A stretch of 64,000 bases of DNA from Lacipirellulaceae bacterium (GTDB lineage Bacteria > Planctomycetota > Planctomycetia > Pirellulales > Lacipirellulaceae): NCBI GenBank assembly GCA_040218535.1, contig JAVJRG010000006.1:1-64000 (forward strand), read 5' to 3'. Shown in pieces: positions 18,970 through 27,330 of this stretch (its first letter is position 1; each line of letters starts with the position of its first letter). The notes under the pieces are model-generated. The model searched no databases. It had not been told where the DNA came from and saw only the letters and a program-made list of their open reading frames with translations. The position numbers and the translations under genes are program-made.

Positions 18970-19430
18970 ATGGCACGACGTTAACGACCAAGGAAACTTC
19001 ATCCCACTCACTGTGCCGATCGAGACTAATTGCGTTGCTTTCTCTTGCGACTTTGGTTCCAGCATCGGGATGCAGCGACGGTCGACCCGAGCGAGTCCCC
19101 GTCTCAGGGCAAGTTCTCATCGACGGCAAACCACTCAGCTTTGGAATCGTGCAGTTCGTTCCCACAGGTGCCCGCCCCGCGGCCAGCAAGCTCGATCAAG
19201 AGGGCCGCTTCACACTCAAGAGCTACGATAAAGCCGATGGTGTTGTTCTAGGCACCCATAAAGTCATGGTGTCAGCAAAAGAGGTCATCGGTGAAAGCAA
19301 AGTGAGATGGCATGCACCACCCAAGTATGCTGACTACAAGAAATCGGGGCTCAGCTTCGAAATCACAGAACCAGTCGATGATCTTAAAATTGAACTCACT
19401 TGGGATGGCGGCAAGCCGTTCGTTCAATAA
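18966..19430 (+). CDS. Small lipoprotein, transthyretin/carboxypeptidase-regulatory-like (tandem copy 2)
   Basis: A 154-aa paralogue of the gene before it, starting in its stop codon. The lipobox is VPASGC and the body shares VSGQVLIDGKP, IVQFVPTGARP, SKLDQEGRF and the ending IELTWDGG. Both copies keep a Pro-Pro-x-Tyr-Ala-Asp motif (PPKYADYKKS here, PPSYADFRKS in copy 1), so they arose by duplication. Probably anchored in the membrane facing the periplasm. No enzymatic role is visible. Confidence 0.82.
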   Translation: MNGTTLTTKETSSHSLCRSRLIALLSLATLVPASGCSDGRPERVPVSGQVLIDGKPLSFGIVQFVPTGARPAASKLDQEGRFTLKSYDKADGVVLGTHKVMVSAKEVIGESKVRWHAPPKYADYKKSGLSFEITEPVDDLKIELTWDGGKPFVQ

Positions 19431-21754
19431 CAGAAAGTCTTTCCGGGTTGCAAACTGTCGAGCCACCACTGAACTTTCTAGCACGAGCCGCCCTGGGCGC
19501 CTTCGTGACGGTGTCTTGCGCATCAAGTGTCTTGGCCGCAGACTTTATGGTCTCCAGCGCCGCTGAAATCACCCAAGTTCTGCAAAACGATGCTGGTCCC
19601 GGTGATACGCTCATCATGACCAACGGCACCTGGACCAATCAGACGATTAACTTCTCTGACTTTGGGACCTCCACCAACCCGATCACCTTGCGAGCGGAGA
19701 CACCCGGGCAAGTGATTCTTAACGGGAATTCCACGCTCAACATCTCCGGCGACTGGCTGGTTGTGGATGGGCTGCGGTTTGAAGGCGGGTCGCTTCCCGA
19801 CGGGTCCAATGCGATTGTTGAGTTCCGGGGTTCCAACGGCAACGCCACCAACTCGCGATTCACCAACTCAGCGATCATCGACTACAGCGCCACGAACGTG
19901 GACGATCGCTACCACTGGCTAGAGATCTTCGGAACGAACAATCGGGTCGACAACAACTACTTCACGGGCCAGAACCATTCCGGCGTGACCGTGGTCGTGC
20001 GACGTGACAGCCCCACGGCAGACAACCATACGATCGATCGCAACTACTTCGCGGACCGTCCCGAGCCCGTGAGCCCCAGCAGTTCCAACGGTTTCGAGAC
20101 TATCCGCGTCGGCACCAGTACACAGTCGCTCAGTGATTCATTCACGACGGTGGAGAACAATCTGTTTGAGCGAGTCGATGGCGAGATTGAAATCATCTCG
20201 AACAAAAGCGGCAACAACACTTACCGTTACAACACGTTCCGTGACTCTGAGGGCACCCTGACCCTGCGACACGGAAACGATACCCTCGTCGAAGGCAACT
20301 TCTTCCTGGGAGAAAACAACAGCCGTTCCGGGGCAGTCCGCGTCATCGGCGAGAGGCAGACGATCGTCAACAACTACATTGCGAATGTTGACGATCGAGC
20401 CGGTGGCGCGATTTCTATTTCCGCGGGTGTCGATGGCTCGGCTGTCAATGAGTACTTCCAGGTGAAGGACGCGGTCATCGCACATAACACGATCGTCAAC
20501 ACGGCTGGCGTGCAGCTAACCTTCGATGATGGATTTGGCAGCAGTGGCCGCACTTTGCTCGCTGAAGACGTGACGATCGCAAACAACGTTTTCCGTTCCG
20601 ATGGGCCAACGATTTTCGAAGGAAATGAGGGTGCGAACTGGACCTGGGAAGGGAACATCGCCTTCGGTGGCAGCCTCGGACCGAAGGCTGGGGACTCGGG
20701 CATCACAAACGTCGATCCGCAACTTAGTTTGGGTACCGACGGGCTCTGGCGTCCGACCAACCCCTCAGGGCCGACGGTCGATACCGCGGTTGGCAACTAC
20801 AGTGGCATCCTCGTCGACGACATGGACGGCCAGCCACGAATCGGTGCCTATGACGTGGGAGCTGATGAGTTTTCGACAGCCATGATCGTCCGCAAGCCGC
20901 TCGAATCTGGCGACGTCGGACCAGCTTGGCTCGGCGACCCCATCGATCCGCCACCAGGCGGAGGCGGTTGTTTCGCAGACGGATGTGCCATTCAAGCGGA
21001 AGACTTCGACTCCGTGCTTGACCCCGATGGCAACGGGCTCACTTGGTCAGTTGACAACGTCGCAGAAGCTCTGGGTGGCCAAGTGATTGTGGCCCCCAAT
21101 GGCGACCGCATTGATCTGCCTGCAGACACGCAAGACACCATTGCGACCTACGATCTGACCTTCGACCAAGCAGGAACCTACCGAGCCTATTACCGTGCTC
21201 GCGGGTTCAGCGGCAGCACCGACAGTATTTTTGTGCCTGATGATTTTGAGACCGACCCCGACAATAACGAATCGCTCTCCTCAAACGGGGACTTTCGCTG
21301 GGAGAACGGCGGGACGTTTACGATTTCGGCAAGCGACGTTGGGATGCCGTTGGAATTCCGCATCGGTCGGCGCGAACAAATGGCCGAACTCGACGCCCTA
21401 GTACTGCACCTCGATCTCTCGCTCAACGACGCTGAACTCGATGCCCTGTTCGACATCGTTATCGAGCCGGCGGACTTTGACGAGGACGGCGATGTCGATG
21501 CCGATGATCTGATTGCTTGGGAGACTGGGTACGGCACTCTTTCAGGGGCCATCCACGCCGATGGCGACGCCGACGAGGATGGAAGTGTTGTTGGCAATGA
21601 CTTCCTGACTTGGCAGAACCAATACACCGGCACCAACGCCACCGCGTTCAGCACCCAAGTTCCTGAACCGTCCAGCCTCTTACTCGTGACACTCTTGTGC
21701 TTCGCTCCCGTAGTTCGAACTCGAACTCTTCGGTGTAGCAGCACTTCAGTTTAG
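19400..21754 (+). CDS. PL6 alginate/uronan lyase with dockerin-like and PEP-CTERM tail
   Basis: A 784-aa secreted lyase. After the signal segment (ALGAFVTVSCASSVLAA) the PL6 helix begins VSSAAEITQVLQNDAGPGDTLI. The catalytic Lys and Arg appear in SNKSGNN and LTLRHGND, 21 residues apart as in chondroitinase B. The PL6 domain runs to about 500 (DVGADEFS). A region at about 525-680 resembles a carbohydrate-binding beta-sandwich (CAIQAEDFDSV, FDQAGTYRAYYRARG). Dockerin-like loops DFDEDGDVDADDL and DADEDGSVVGNDF follow, then VPEPSSLLLVTLL. The start is uncertain: TTG 19400 overlaps the lipoprotein gene by 31 bp, and TTG 19448 is a non-overlapping alternative. Likely surface anchored, releasing oligouronides for the enzymes downstream. 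Confidence 0.85.
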   Translation: MGWRQAVRSITESLSGLQTVEPPLNFLARAALGAFVTVSCASSVLAADFMVSSAAEITQVLQNDAGPGDTLIMTNGTWTNQTINFSDFGTSTNPITLRAETPGQVILNGNSTLNISGDWLVVDGLRFEGGSLPDGSNAIVEFRGSNGNATNSRFTNSAIIDYSATNVDDRYHWLEIFGTNNRVDNNYFTGQNHSGVTVVVRRDSPTADNHTIDRNYFADRPEPVSPSSSNGFETIRVGTSTQSLSDSFTTVENNLFERVDGEIEIISNKSGNNTYRYNTFRDSEGTLTLRHGNDTLVEGNFFLGENNSRSGAVRVIGERQTIVNNYIANVDDRAGGAISISAGVDGSAVNEYFQVKDAVIAHNTIVNTAGVQLTFDDGFGSSGRTLLAEDVTIANNVFRSDGPTIFEGNEGANWTWEGNIAFGGSLGPKAGDSGITNVDPQLSLGTDGLWRPTNPSGPTVDTAVGNYSGILVDDMDGQPRIGAYDVGADEFSTAMIVRKPLESGDVGPAWLGDPIDPPPGGGGCFADGCAIQAEDFDSVLDPDGNGLTWSVDNVAEALGGQVIVAPNGDRIDLPADTQDTIATYDLTFDQAGTYRAYYRARGFSGSTDSIFVPDDFETDPDNNESLSSNGDFRWENGGTFTISASDVGMPLEFRIGRREQMAELDALVLHLDLSLNDAELDALFDIVIEPADFDEDGDVDADDLIAWETGYGTLSGAIHADGDADEDGSVVGNDFLTWQNQYTGTNATAFSTQVPEPSSLLLVTLLCFAPVVRTRTLRCSSTSV

Positions 21755-21766
21755 GAAGGATTAGCT

Positions 21767-23140
21767 ATGAAAGACTCAAAGCAGACCGCGAATCAGACGC
21801 CCAGTCGCCGCTCATTCCTGAAAACGGCCGCCGCAACCTCCGCGATGGCAGCTCCCTATTTTGTTCCCTCGAGCGTTTTCGGGTCCACTGCGCCAAGCAA
21901 CCGAGTCACCATGGCTTGCATTGGCGTTGGCAATCAGGGCTTCCCCGTAATGAAGCGGTTTCTTGGCTACGACGACTGCCAAATGCTGGCTGTGTGCGAC
22001 GTCAACCAAGGCAGCAAAGGATACAAGGACGACAAGCATTTCTACGGTCGCGAACCAGCCAAACAAGAAGTCGAAAAGCACTACGCGAAGTCGAAGGAGT
22101 CGGGAACTTATAAAGGTTGCGATGCCTACAACGACTTTCGCGAAATCCTCCAACGCGACGACATCGACACCGTCGTGATCGTCTCGCCTGATCACTGGCA
22201 CGCGGAAATGACCATCCGTGCTGCTGAGGCGGGCAAGGATATTTATGTTGAGAAGCCACTCGGCCTGACCATCAACGAACAACATGCGATGATCAAGGCA
22301 GTGCGTGATAACAATCGCGTGTGCCAGACGGGCAGCCATGAGCGTTCGAACCCAAACGTTTGGAAGATGATCGAACTCGTGAAGAGCGGTGCCATCGGCG
22401 ACGTCAAGCGAGTCATTTGCAATATCGGTCGCCACAACAAGATCGGCCCCGGCCCCGGCTGGGAAGAGATGCCTGTCCCCGAGGGCTTTGACTACGACAT
22501 GTGGCTTGGCCCAGCTCCGCACGCCCCTTACCACGAAGACCGCTGCTTGTACCGCTTCCGTTTCAATTCGGACTACGCCGGCGGACAAGTCACGAACTTT
22601 GGTGCCCACTCTTTAGACATGGCTCAGTGGGGTCTAGGGATGGATAAATCCGGCCCTGTGAAGGTGAATCATGTCTTTGCTGAATATCTCCCCAAAGGCA
22701 GCCTCTACAATGCTCCGACCTTCGCCCATTTCGAAGCGGAGTACGCCAATGGCGTGAAACTCGTTTGCCGCACCGCTGAGCCGTCCGTTCGTTGCGTCTT
22801 CGAGGGCACCGACGGAATCGTTCGCATTGAGAACCAAGGGCGGAACTTCATGACGATCCCCAATTCGATCAAGACCGATCGTTTCGGATCCGACGTGCCC
22901 GAGGTCTACAAAAGCAACGACGATCACCAACGCAACTTTATCGACTGCGTCAAGTCTCGCAAAGAGCCCGTCGCACCGATCGAAGTGGGACATCGCAGCG
23001 CGACAGTCTGCCACCTTGGCAACATTGCGATTCGCTTAAAGAAGGAGCTGCAGTGGAACCCAGAGACTGAGCAATTCGTTGGCAACGACGAAGCGACCGC
23101 TCTTATGAGCCGCCCCTCGCGGCAGACCTGGCAGGCGTAA
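21767..23140 (+). CDS. Gfo/Idh/MocA-family oxidoreductase, Tat-exported
   Basis: A 457-aa NAD(P)-dependent oxidoreductase. The Tat signal is SRRSFLKTAAATSAM. The Rossmann domain starts VTMACIGVGNQG and the family motif EKP is present in YVEKPLGL, after SPDHWHAEM. The second domain includes GAHSLDMAQWGLG, with the conserved His-x3-Asp. Exported members of this group are very common in planctomycetes; several act as glycoside-opening or sugar-oxidising enzymes in the periplasm. AGGAAGGA lies before the ATG. It lies 12 bp after the PL6 gene and before an enolase-superfamily gene, so processing of a released uronate or sugar is likely but not proved. Confidence 0.9.
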   Translation: MKDSKQTANQTPSRRSFLKTAAATSAMAAPYFVPSSVFGSTAPSNRVTMACIGVGNQGFPVMKRFLGYDDCQMLAVCDVNQGSKGYKDDKHFYGREPAKQEVEKHYAKSKESGTYKGCDAYNDFREILQRDDIDTVVIVSPDHWHAEMTIRAAEAGKDIYVEKPLGLTINEQHAMIKAVRDNNRVCQTGSHERSNPNVWKMIELVKSGAIGDVKRVICNIGRHNKIGPGPGWEEMPVPEGFDYDMWLGPAPHAPYHEDRCLYRFRFNSDYAGGQVTNFGAHSLDMAQWGLGMDKSGPVKVNHVFAEYLPKGSLYNAPTFAHFEAEYANGVKLVCRTAEPSVRCVFEGTDGIVRIENQGRNFMTIPNSIKTDRFGSDVPEVYKSNDDHQRNFIDCVKSRKEPVAPIEVGHRSATVCHLGNIAIRLKKELQWNPETEQFVGNDEATALMSRPSRQTWQA

Positions 23141-23175
23141 AAAAGAGAGTAGGTAGAAACAGTTCCAATAATACT

Positions 23176-23237
23176 TCAGCCGCCGGGCGTTAGCCCCCGG
23201 TTGCCCAGAGAACCGGACGCTAACGCGTTGCGGCTGA
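23176..23237. repeat. Nested palindromic intergenic element, copy A
   Basis: The outer arms TCAGCCGC and GCGGCTGA, the middle arms GCGTTAGC and GCTAACGC, and the inner CCGGTT/AACCGG build one long stem. A second, related copy lies at 55897-55970, sharing GGGCGTTAGCCCCCGG, the AACCGG segment and GCTAACGC. This marks a dispersed REP-like family in this genome. Confidence 0.75.
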
Positions 23238-23344
23238 TATTCTGAAACGGCCCCTAGTAGAAAAAAGAGAGTAGAACTCGCGAGATTGCACCTCCGCGAG
23301 CACCCATGCGACCAAGAATCGAGACTTGAAGGAAGCGAAACCAA

Positions 23345-24829
23345 GTGAACCCCCAGCCGCTAGAAATCAACGCCCACACAAAGAACTTTGGTTCGAAGGC
23401 TACCGATGTGCAACTGCGCGGCGCGGAACTCTACTTCCTCCCCGTCAAGACACGCGTGCCGCTAAAGTTCGGCACGGAGACGCTTACCTCAGTGACGTGC
23501 GCTCGCGTTCAAGTCGAAGTTGCAGATCAACATGGCAACACGGCTACCGGCTGGGGTGAGGTGCCCCTGAGCGTGCAATGGGTGTGGCCGAGTGAGATGA
23601 GCTACGAGGCTCGACACACAGCGCTCAAAGATTTTTCCGAGCAGCTTACCTCTGCCTGGGCAGGGTTTCACGCTACGGGCCACCCCATGGAAATCGGCTA
23701 CGATTTTCAGCAGCAAGTCCTGCCGACACTCCTTGCCGGGTTCAACCGTGATTGCCAACCACATGAACGCATGCCCAAATTGGCCTCTCTGGTCTGCTGT
23801 TCGCCGTTCGACGTCGCACTCCACGATGCCTACGGCAAGCTGCATGAGGTTCCCGTTTATTCAACCTACAACCGGCAATACATGAATCGCGACTTGTCCG
23901 CGTTCATGCAGGGTGCCAGCCAAAATGACAATTCTGGCAGTGCTAATGGCGAGAGCATCAGTTTCACCGGAAAATATCCTGAAGACTACCTCTCTTCCAA
24001 TCGCGAAGATCACTTACCAGTTTGGCACTTGGTGGGCGGGCTCGACCCCTTGGATCGATCACAACTGAACGGCCAAGCGGTGGGCGACCAGGAACCGGAG
24101 GTCCTCGACGAGTGGATTTCGCGAGACGGTCTCGACTGCTTCAAAGTGAAGCTGCGTGGCAACGACGAACCCTGGGACTACGACCGTCTCGTCCAAGTCA
24201 GTCGCATTGCTGCTACGCAGGGCGATTACGTCCTGACGGCTGATTTCAACTGCACCGTGACCGAGCCGGATTACGTCAACAGAATTCTTGATCGCCTGAA
24301 AGAAGAGCAGCCAACGGCCTACGATTCAATTCTGTATGTCGAACAGCCTTTCCCCTACGACTTGGAAGCACACCAAATCGACGTGCGTAGCGTCTCACAG
24401 CGGAAGCCGTTGCTGATGGATGAAAGCGCCCATAGTTGGGAATACGTCCGACTGGGCCGTTCGCTCGGTTGGACTGGGGTCGCACTGAAGACTTGCAAAA
24501 CGCAGACCGGTGCGCTGCTTATGCACTGCTGGGCGAAGGCTCACGGCATGCATGTCATGGTCCAAGACCTCACGAACCCAATGTTGGCACAGATTCCCCA
24601 CGTGCTTCTAGCTGCCCATGCTGAAACCATGCGAGGAGTCGAGTCCAACGCAATGCAGTTCTATCCACAAGCTTCAGTAGTTGAGGCGAAGGTCCATCCT
24701 GGGATTTACCAGCGTCGCAACGGGCAACTTGATTTGACTTCAATCCAGGGGCCCGGCTTCGGTTATCGGCTCGATGAAATCGACCGCGACTTAGACGAAC
24801 CTGTAGAACGCTCGGGTAGCCTCTCGTAA
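23345..24829 (+). CDS. Mandelate racemase/muconate-lactonizing (enolase superfamily) enzyme
   Basis: A 494-aa enolase-superfamily protein; usual members are about 370-420 aa. The extra length includes an insertion around 190-235. The barrel residues are visible: K267-x-K269 (FKVKL), metal ligands D300 (TADFNC), E333 (YVEQPF) and D359 (LLMDES), and K382 (LKTCK) on the opposite face. This Lys/Lys arrangement is MLE-like. GTG 23345 has GAAGGAAG upstream. Enzymes of this superfamily dehydrate or epimerise acid sugars, which fits uronate catabolism. No signal peptide is seen, so it is cytoplasmic. The specific reaction cannot be read from sequence. Confidence 0.85.
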   Translation: MNPQPLEINAHTKNFGSKATDVQLRGAELYFLPVKTRVPLKFGTETLTSVTCARVQVEVADQHGNTATGWGEVPLSVQWVWPSEMSYEARHTALKDFSEQLTSAWAGFHATGHPMEIGYDFQQQVLPTLLAGFNRDCQPHERMPKLASLVCCSPFDVALHDAYGKLHEVPVYSTYNRQYMNRDLSAFMQGASQNDNSGSANGESISFTGKYPEDYLSSNREDHLPVWHLVGGLDPLDRSQLNGQAVGDQEPEVLDEWISRDGLDCFKVKLRGNDEPWDYDRLVQVSRIAATQGDYVLTADFNCTVTEPDYVNRILDRLKEEQPTAYDSILYVEQPFPYDLEAHQIDVRSVSQRKPLLMDESAHSWEYVRLGRSLGWTGVALKTCKTQTGALLMHCWAKAHGMHVMVQDLTNPMLAQIPHVLLAAHAETMRGVESNAMQFYPQASVVEAKVHPGIYQRRNGQLDLTSIQGPGFGYRLDEIDRDLDEPVERSGSLS

Positions 24830-24854
24830 TAGCCGATTCGCCAGAAGACTTTCC

Positions 24855-26090
24855 ATGCGTTTTTCTCTTCTCGCAATTTTTTTTGCTGCGGCTCTCTCGA
24901 CTACTTCCTGCCAGGCCGTTCCTGCTGAAAACGCCAAACCAGAACCGGTCTACTGGGAGTTGGATCAGTTAGCAAAGATTCGTGGCACCGTTCGAGGGAC
25001 GACGAGAGAATCGGGGCCTGAGCTTGAAGAGCAAATTGACCGCCTGCGGAAACTGGCAGACCAATCTCTGGCCCGCGGTCCTTATTCCGTCACTTTTAAG
25101 GAAGAAGTTCCCCCGAGCGGCGATAAACACGACTATTTGAGTTTCAGCCGCTACTGGTGGCCCGATCCTGCCAAACCCGATGGGCTACCCTACATCCGAC
25201 ACGACGGCAAGGTGAACAACGCGCTCCGGCGGCGCGGTGATCGTGACCAGATAGGGAAGCTCTCCCTGAGTGTTGAAGTTTACGCACTGGCTGCCTATCT
25301 CTTCGATGAGGAGAAATATGCTAACCACGCTGTGAAGCTGATTCGCACATGGTTTCTTGATCCCAAAACGAAAATGAACCCGCACATGAAGTTCGGTCAA
25401 GGTGTCCCAGGGCGAGCGGACGGACGCGGGGTTGGGATCCTCGATTCACGTGGTTTCATTCGTGTGCTTGATGCCGTTGATTTGCTAACCTCTGAGGGGC
25501 GGTATCCGCAAAAAGATCTAGAAGACCTAAAAAAGTGGTTTGCCGAGTATCTGATCTGGCTACGTACCAGTGACTTGGGGAAGGACGAAGCAAACGCGAG
25601 CAACAATCACGGCTCCTGGTATGCCGCCCAGACGGCAAGAATCGCTCTGTTCGTCGGCGAAACTGAGATCGCGCGAGACATCGTGGAGCAGGTACAACAG
25701 CAACGAATTCCCGAACAATTCATGAAGGATGGTAGCCAACCTGCGGAGCTGAAGAGAACCCAGTCGCTGCACTATAGCTTCTTTAACCTCGAAGCCCTTT
25801 CAGTGGTTGCTCGGATTGGAGAGAAGATTGGGGTCAATCTGTGGGAGTCGACCGATTCGAACCCAGGACTTCGCCCAGGAATCGACTTTCTCATGCCCTA
25901 CGTTCTGAAGCAAAAAGAGTGGACCTACCAACAAATGCAGGAGTTCTCCCTATCCAACGGTACGGTCTACTTGCTACGGATGGCTTCTGTCCGTTACGAG
26001 GACGCCAAGTATTTAGACCCGATTGGCAAGTACCCACACCGTCATCCTGAACTCGATCACGCCCTACTTCTATTCCGGGCGACAGAGTAG
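24855..26090 (+). CDS. Alginate-lyase-domain protein (PF05426; PL5/PL38-like)
   Basis: A 411-aa secreted alpha-barrel lyase. The signal sequence ends near TTSCQA, which may be a lipobox. The family core is present: YWWPDPAKPDGLPYIRHDGKVN, then ASNNHGSWYAAQT, whose Asn-His and Tyr are the catalytic region of PF05426 enzymes, then LKRTQSLHYSFFNLEAL. The best match by eye is the PL38/PL5-type group that cleaves uronans such as alginate or glucuronan. It is the last gene of the cluster on this strand, 25 bp after the enolase-superfamily gene, and is followed by a hairpin terminator. It complements the PL6 lyases, probably acting on oligomers. Exact substrate unknown. Confidence 0.85.
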   Translation: MRFSLLAIFFAAALSTTSCQAVPAENAKPEPVYWELDQLAKIRGTVRGTTRESGPELEEQIDRLRKLADQSLARGPYSVTFKEEVPPSGDKHDYLSFSRYWWPDPAKPDGLPYIRHDGKVNNALRRRGDRDQIGKLSLSVEVYALAAYLFDEEKYANHAVKLIRTWFLDPKTKMNPHMKFGQGVPGRADGRGVGILDSRGFIRVLDAVDLLTSEGRYPQKDLEDLKKWFAEYLIWLRTSDLGKDEANASNNHGSWYAAQTARIALFVGETEIARDIVEQVQQQRIPEQFMKDGSQPAELKRTQSLHYSFFNLEALSVVARIGEKIGVNLWESTDSNPGLRPGIDFLMPYVLKQKEWTYQQMQEFSLSNGTVYLLRMASVRYEDAKYLDPIGKYPHRHPELDHALLLFRATE

Positions 26091-26112
26091 CCTAAGCGGC
26101 TAGAAAACGAGA

Positions 26113-26142
26113 AGAGGTCATCCCGCATGTGGGATGACCTCT
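26113..26142. terminator. Bidirectional terminator hairpin
   Basis: AGAGGTCATCCC and GGGATGACCTCT form a perfect 12-bp stem with a 6-nt loop between the convergent genes ending at 26090 and 26172. On the minus strand it is followed by a short U-rich tract (TCTTCTCGTTTTC). Confidence 0.75.
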
Positions 26143-26171
26143 CGATAGTATCACTTGGAACAGAGCCGCAC

Positions 26172-26789
26172 CTAGCGACGGCGTCCGCAACCAACCAACA
26201 ACCCGGCGAAACCAAGTAGGGCGAGACTTGTTGGCTCTGGTACGCTGATCGTGTCAAAAATCACCCAACGTGGGTCGGCGTTAACGAACACGACCTCGAA
26301 ACGTTCTGAATCAGGATTAGGTATGATTCGGTAGTCGTCCCACCGATGATAAATATTCCCAGAAATATTTGTCGGCGGCGTCGAGTTGACTAGCTGAACC
26401 GCTCCACCGGGGCTCGGAAGAATCGCTTGCGCAAAAGCATCTGCCCCCTGGGAAGGTAAGCCGAACCAACTGTACTGAATGCGAATGAGCTTTAGGGGCT
26501 CTTGATCGATATAGTTCGGTAAGGCGATTGGGTAGAGAATTCCATTGGTGCTTGATTGCGCAGGACCGACCATCGGCTGCAAAGCATCAAGCGGATAGGT
26601 TGGATTCGCCCCAGTCGCAAATTGACTCGGTCCCCCGGGCACTTGGCCACCGAACAAATCGAATTTCGCCATCACGGTGTTCGGTGCGCCCCGATACGGC
26701 GCCGGTGCCAAGTCGTCTGCTTGAACAACTGTGCAATAGCAGGCCAACAAAAAGCCAACGCAAGCAAACAGGCAGTTGAACTTTCTCAT
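26172..26789 (-). CDS. Small PEP-CTERM protein
   Basis: A 205-aa protein from the Met preceded by GGGGGATG; a Met 5 codons earlier has no ribosome-binding site. The signal peptide (CLFACVGFLLACYCTVVQA) is followed by a short body with no recognised domain, rich in Pro and aromatic residues (QYSWFGLPSQGADAFAQAIL). The tail is VPEPTSLALLGFAGLLVG with CGRRR. It is probably an exported surface protein and lies convergent to the PF05426 lyase. Confidence 0.8.
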   Translation of the reverse strand: MRKFNCLFACVGFLLACYCTVVQADDLAPAPYRGAPNTVMAKFDLFGGQVPGGPSQFATGANPTYPLDALQPMVGPAQSSTNGILYPIALPNYIDQEPLKLIRIQYSWFGLPSQGADAFAQAILPSPGGAVQLVNSTPPTNISGNIYHRWDDYRIIPNPDSERFEVVFVNADPRWVIFDTISVPEPTSLALLGFAGLLVGCGRRR

Positions 26790-26804
26790 CACCACATCCC
26801 CCAT

Positions 26805-27330
26805 AGAAAAGAGTGAAGCATTTCAGACGCCCAACCGCAGACGTCTGCAGTCAACCCAGCAAAGGCGACAGCCCTCGCACACTCCAGCCACCCGCAAGAA
26901 TACTGCGGACTACCGCATCACACCATACTCCGTTCTGGTGGTAGGGAAGCAGGATGAATCACTAGCCTTCTTCCCTAAGGAATCGAGTGGCATCGCACAC
27001 AACTCCCTTCCTTAAAACGGCTTATGTCATTTACGGCAGCCCTGAACTAAGAATGAATCTCGCAGACCGATAATTTCATAAAATCCTGGCCGAGCCTCTG
27101 GTCATGCAGGTTGGTCGGACGTGCAATCGATAGAGTCCGCAATATCGGTCGTGAAAACCTGTTACGAGAGATGATCTGCTCCCCCTTGCCGAGCCATGTT
27201 TGACCGTCACAGGGGGCAATCTATGTTTTCCTATTAGTCAGAACTACGCCTCTAGCGTTGCTGCCAACGTGGCCTGGGAAATCTGCCTAATGTTGATCCT
27301 GCCCCAAATGAGATTTCACCCGGAGTCCTT
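26805..27330. other. Intergenic region upstream of the diguanylate cyclase
   Basis: About 525 bp with no supported gene, RNA or repeat. It would hold the promoters of the divergent PEP-CTERM gene and the GGDEF gene, but no clear -35/-10 pair stands out. Confidence 0.4.
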
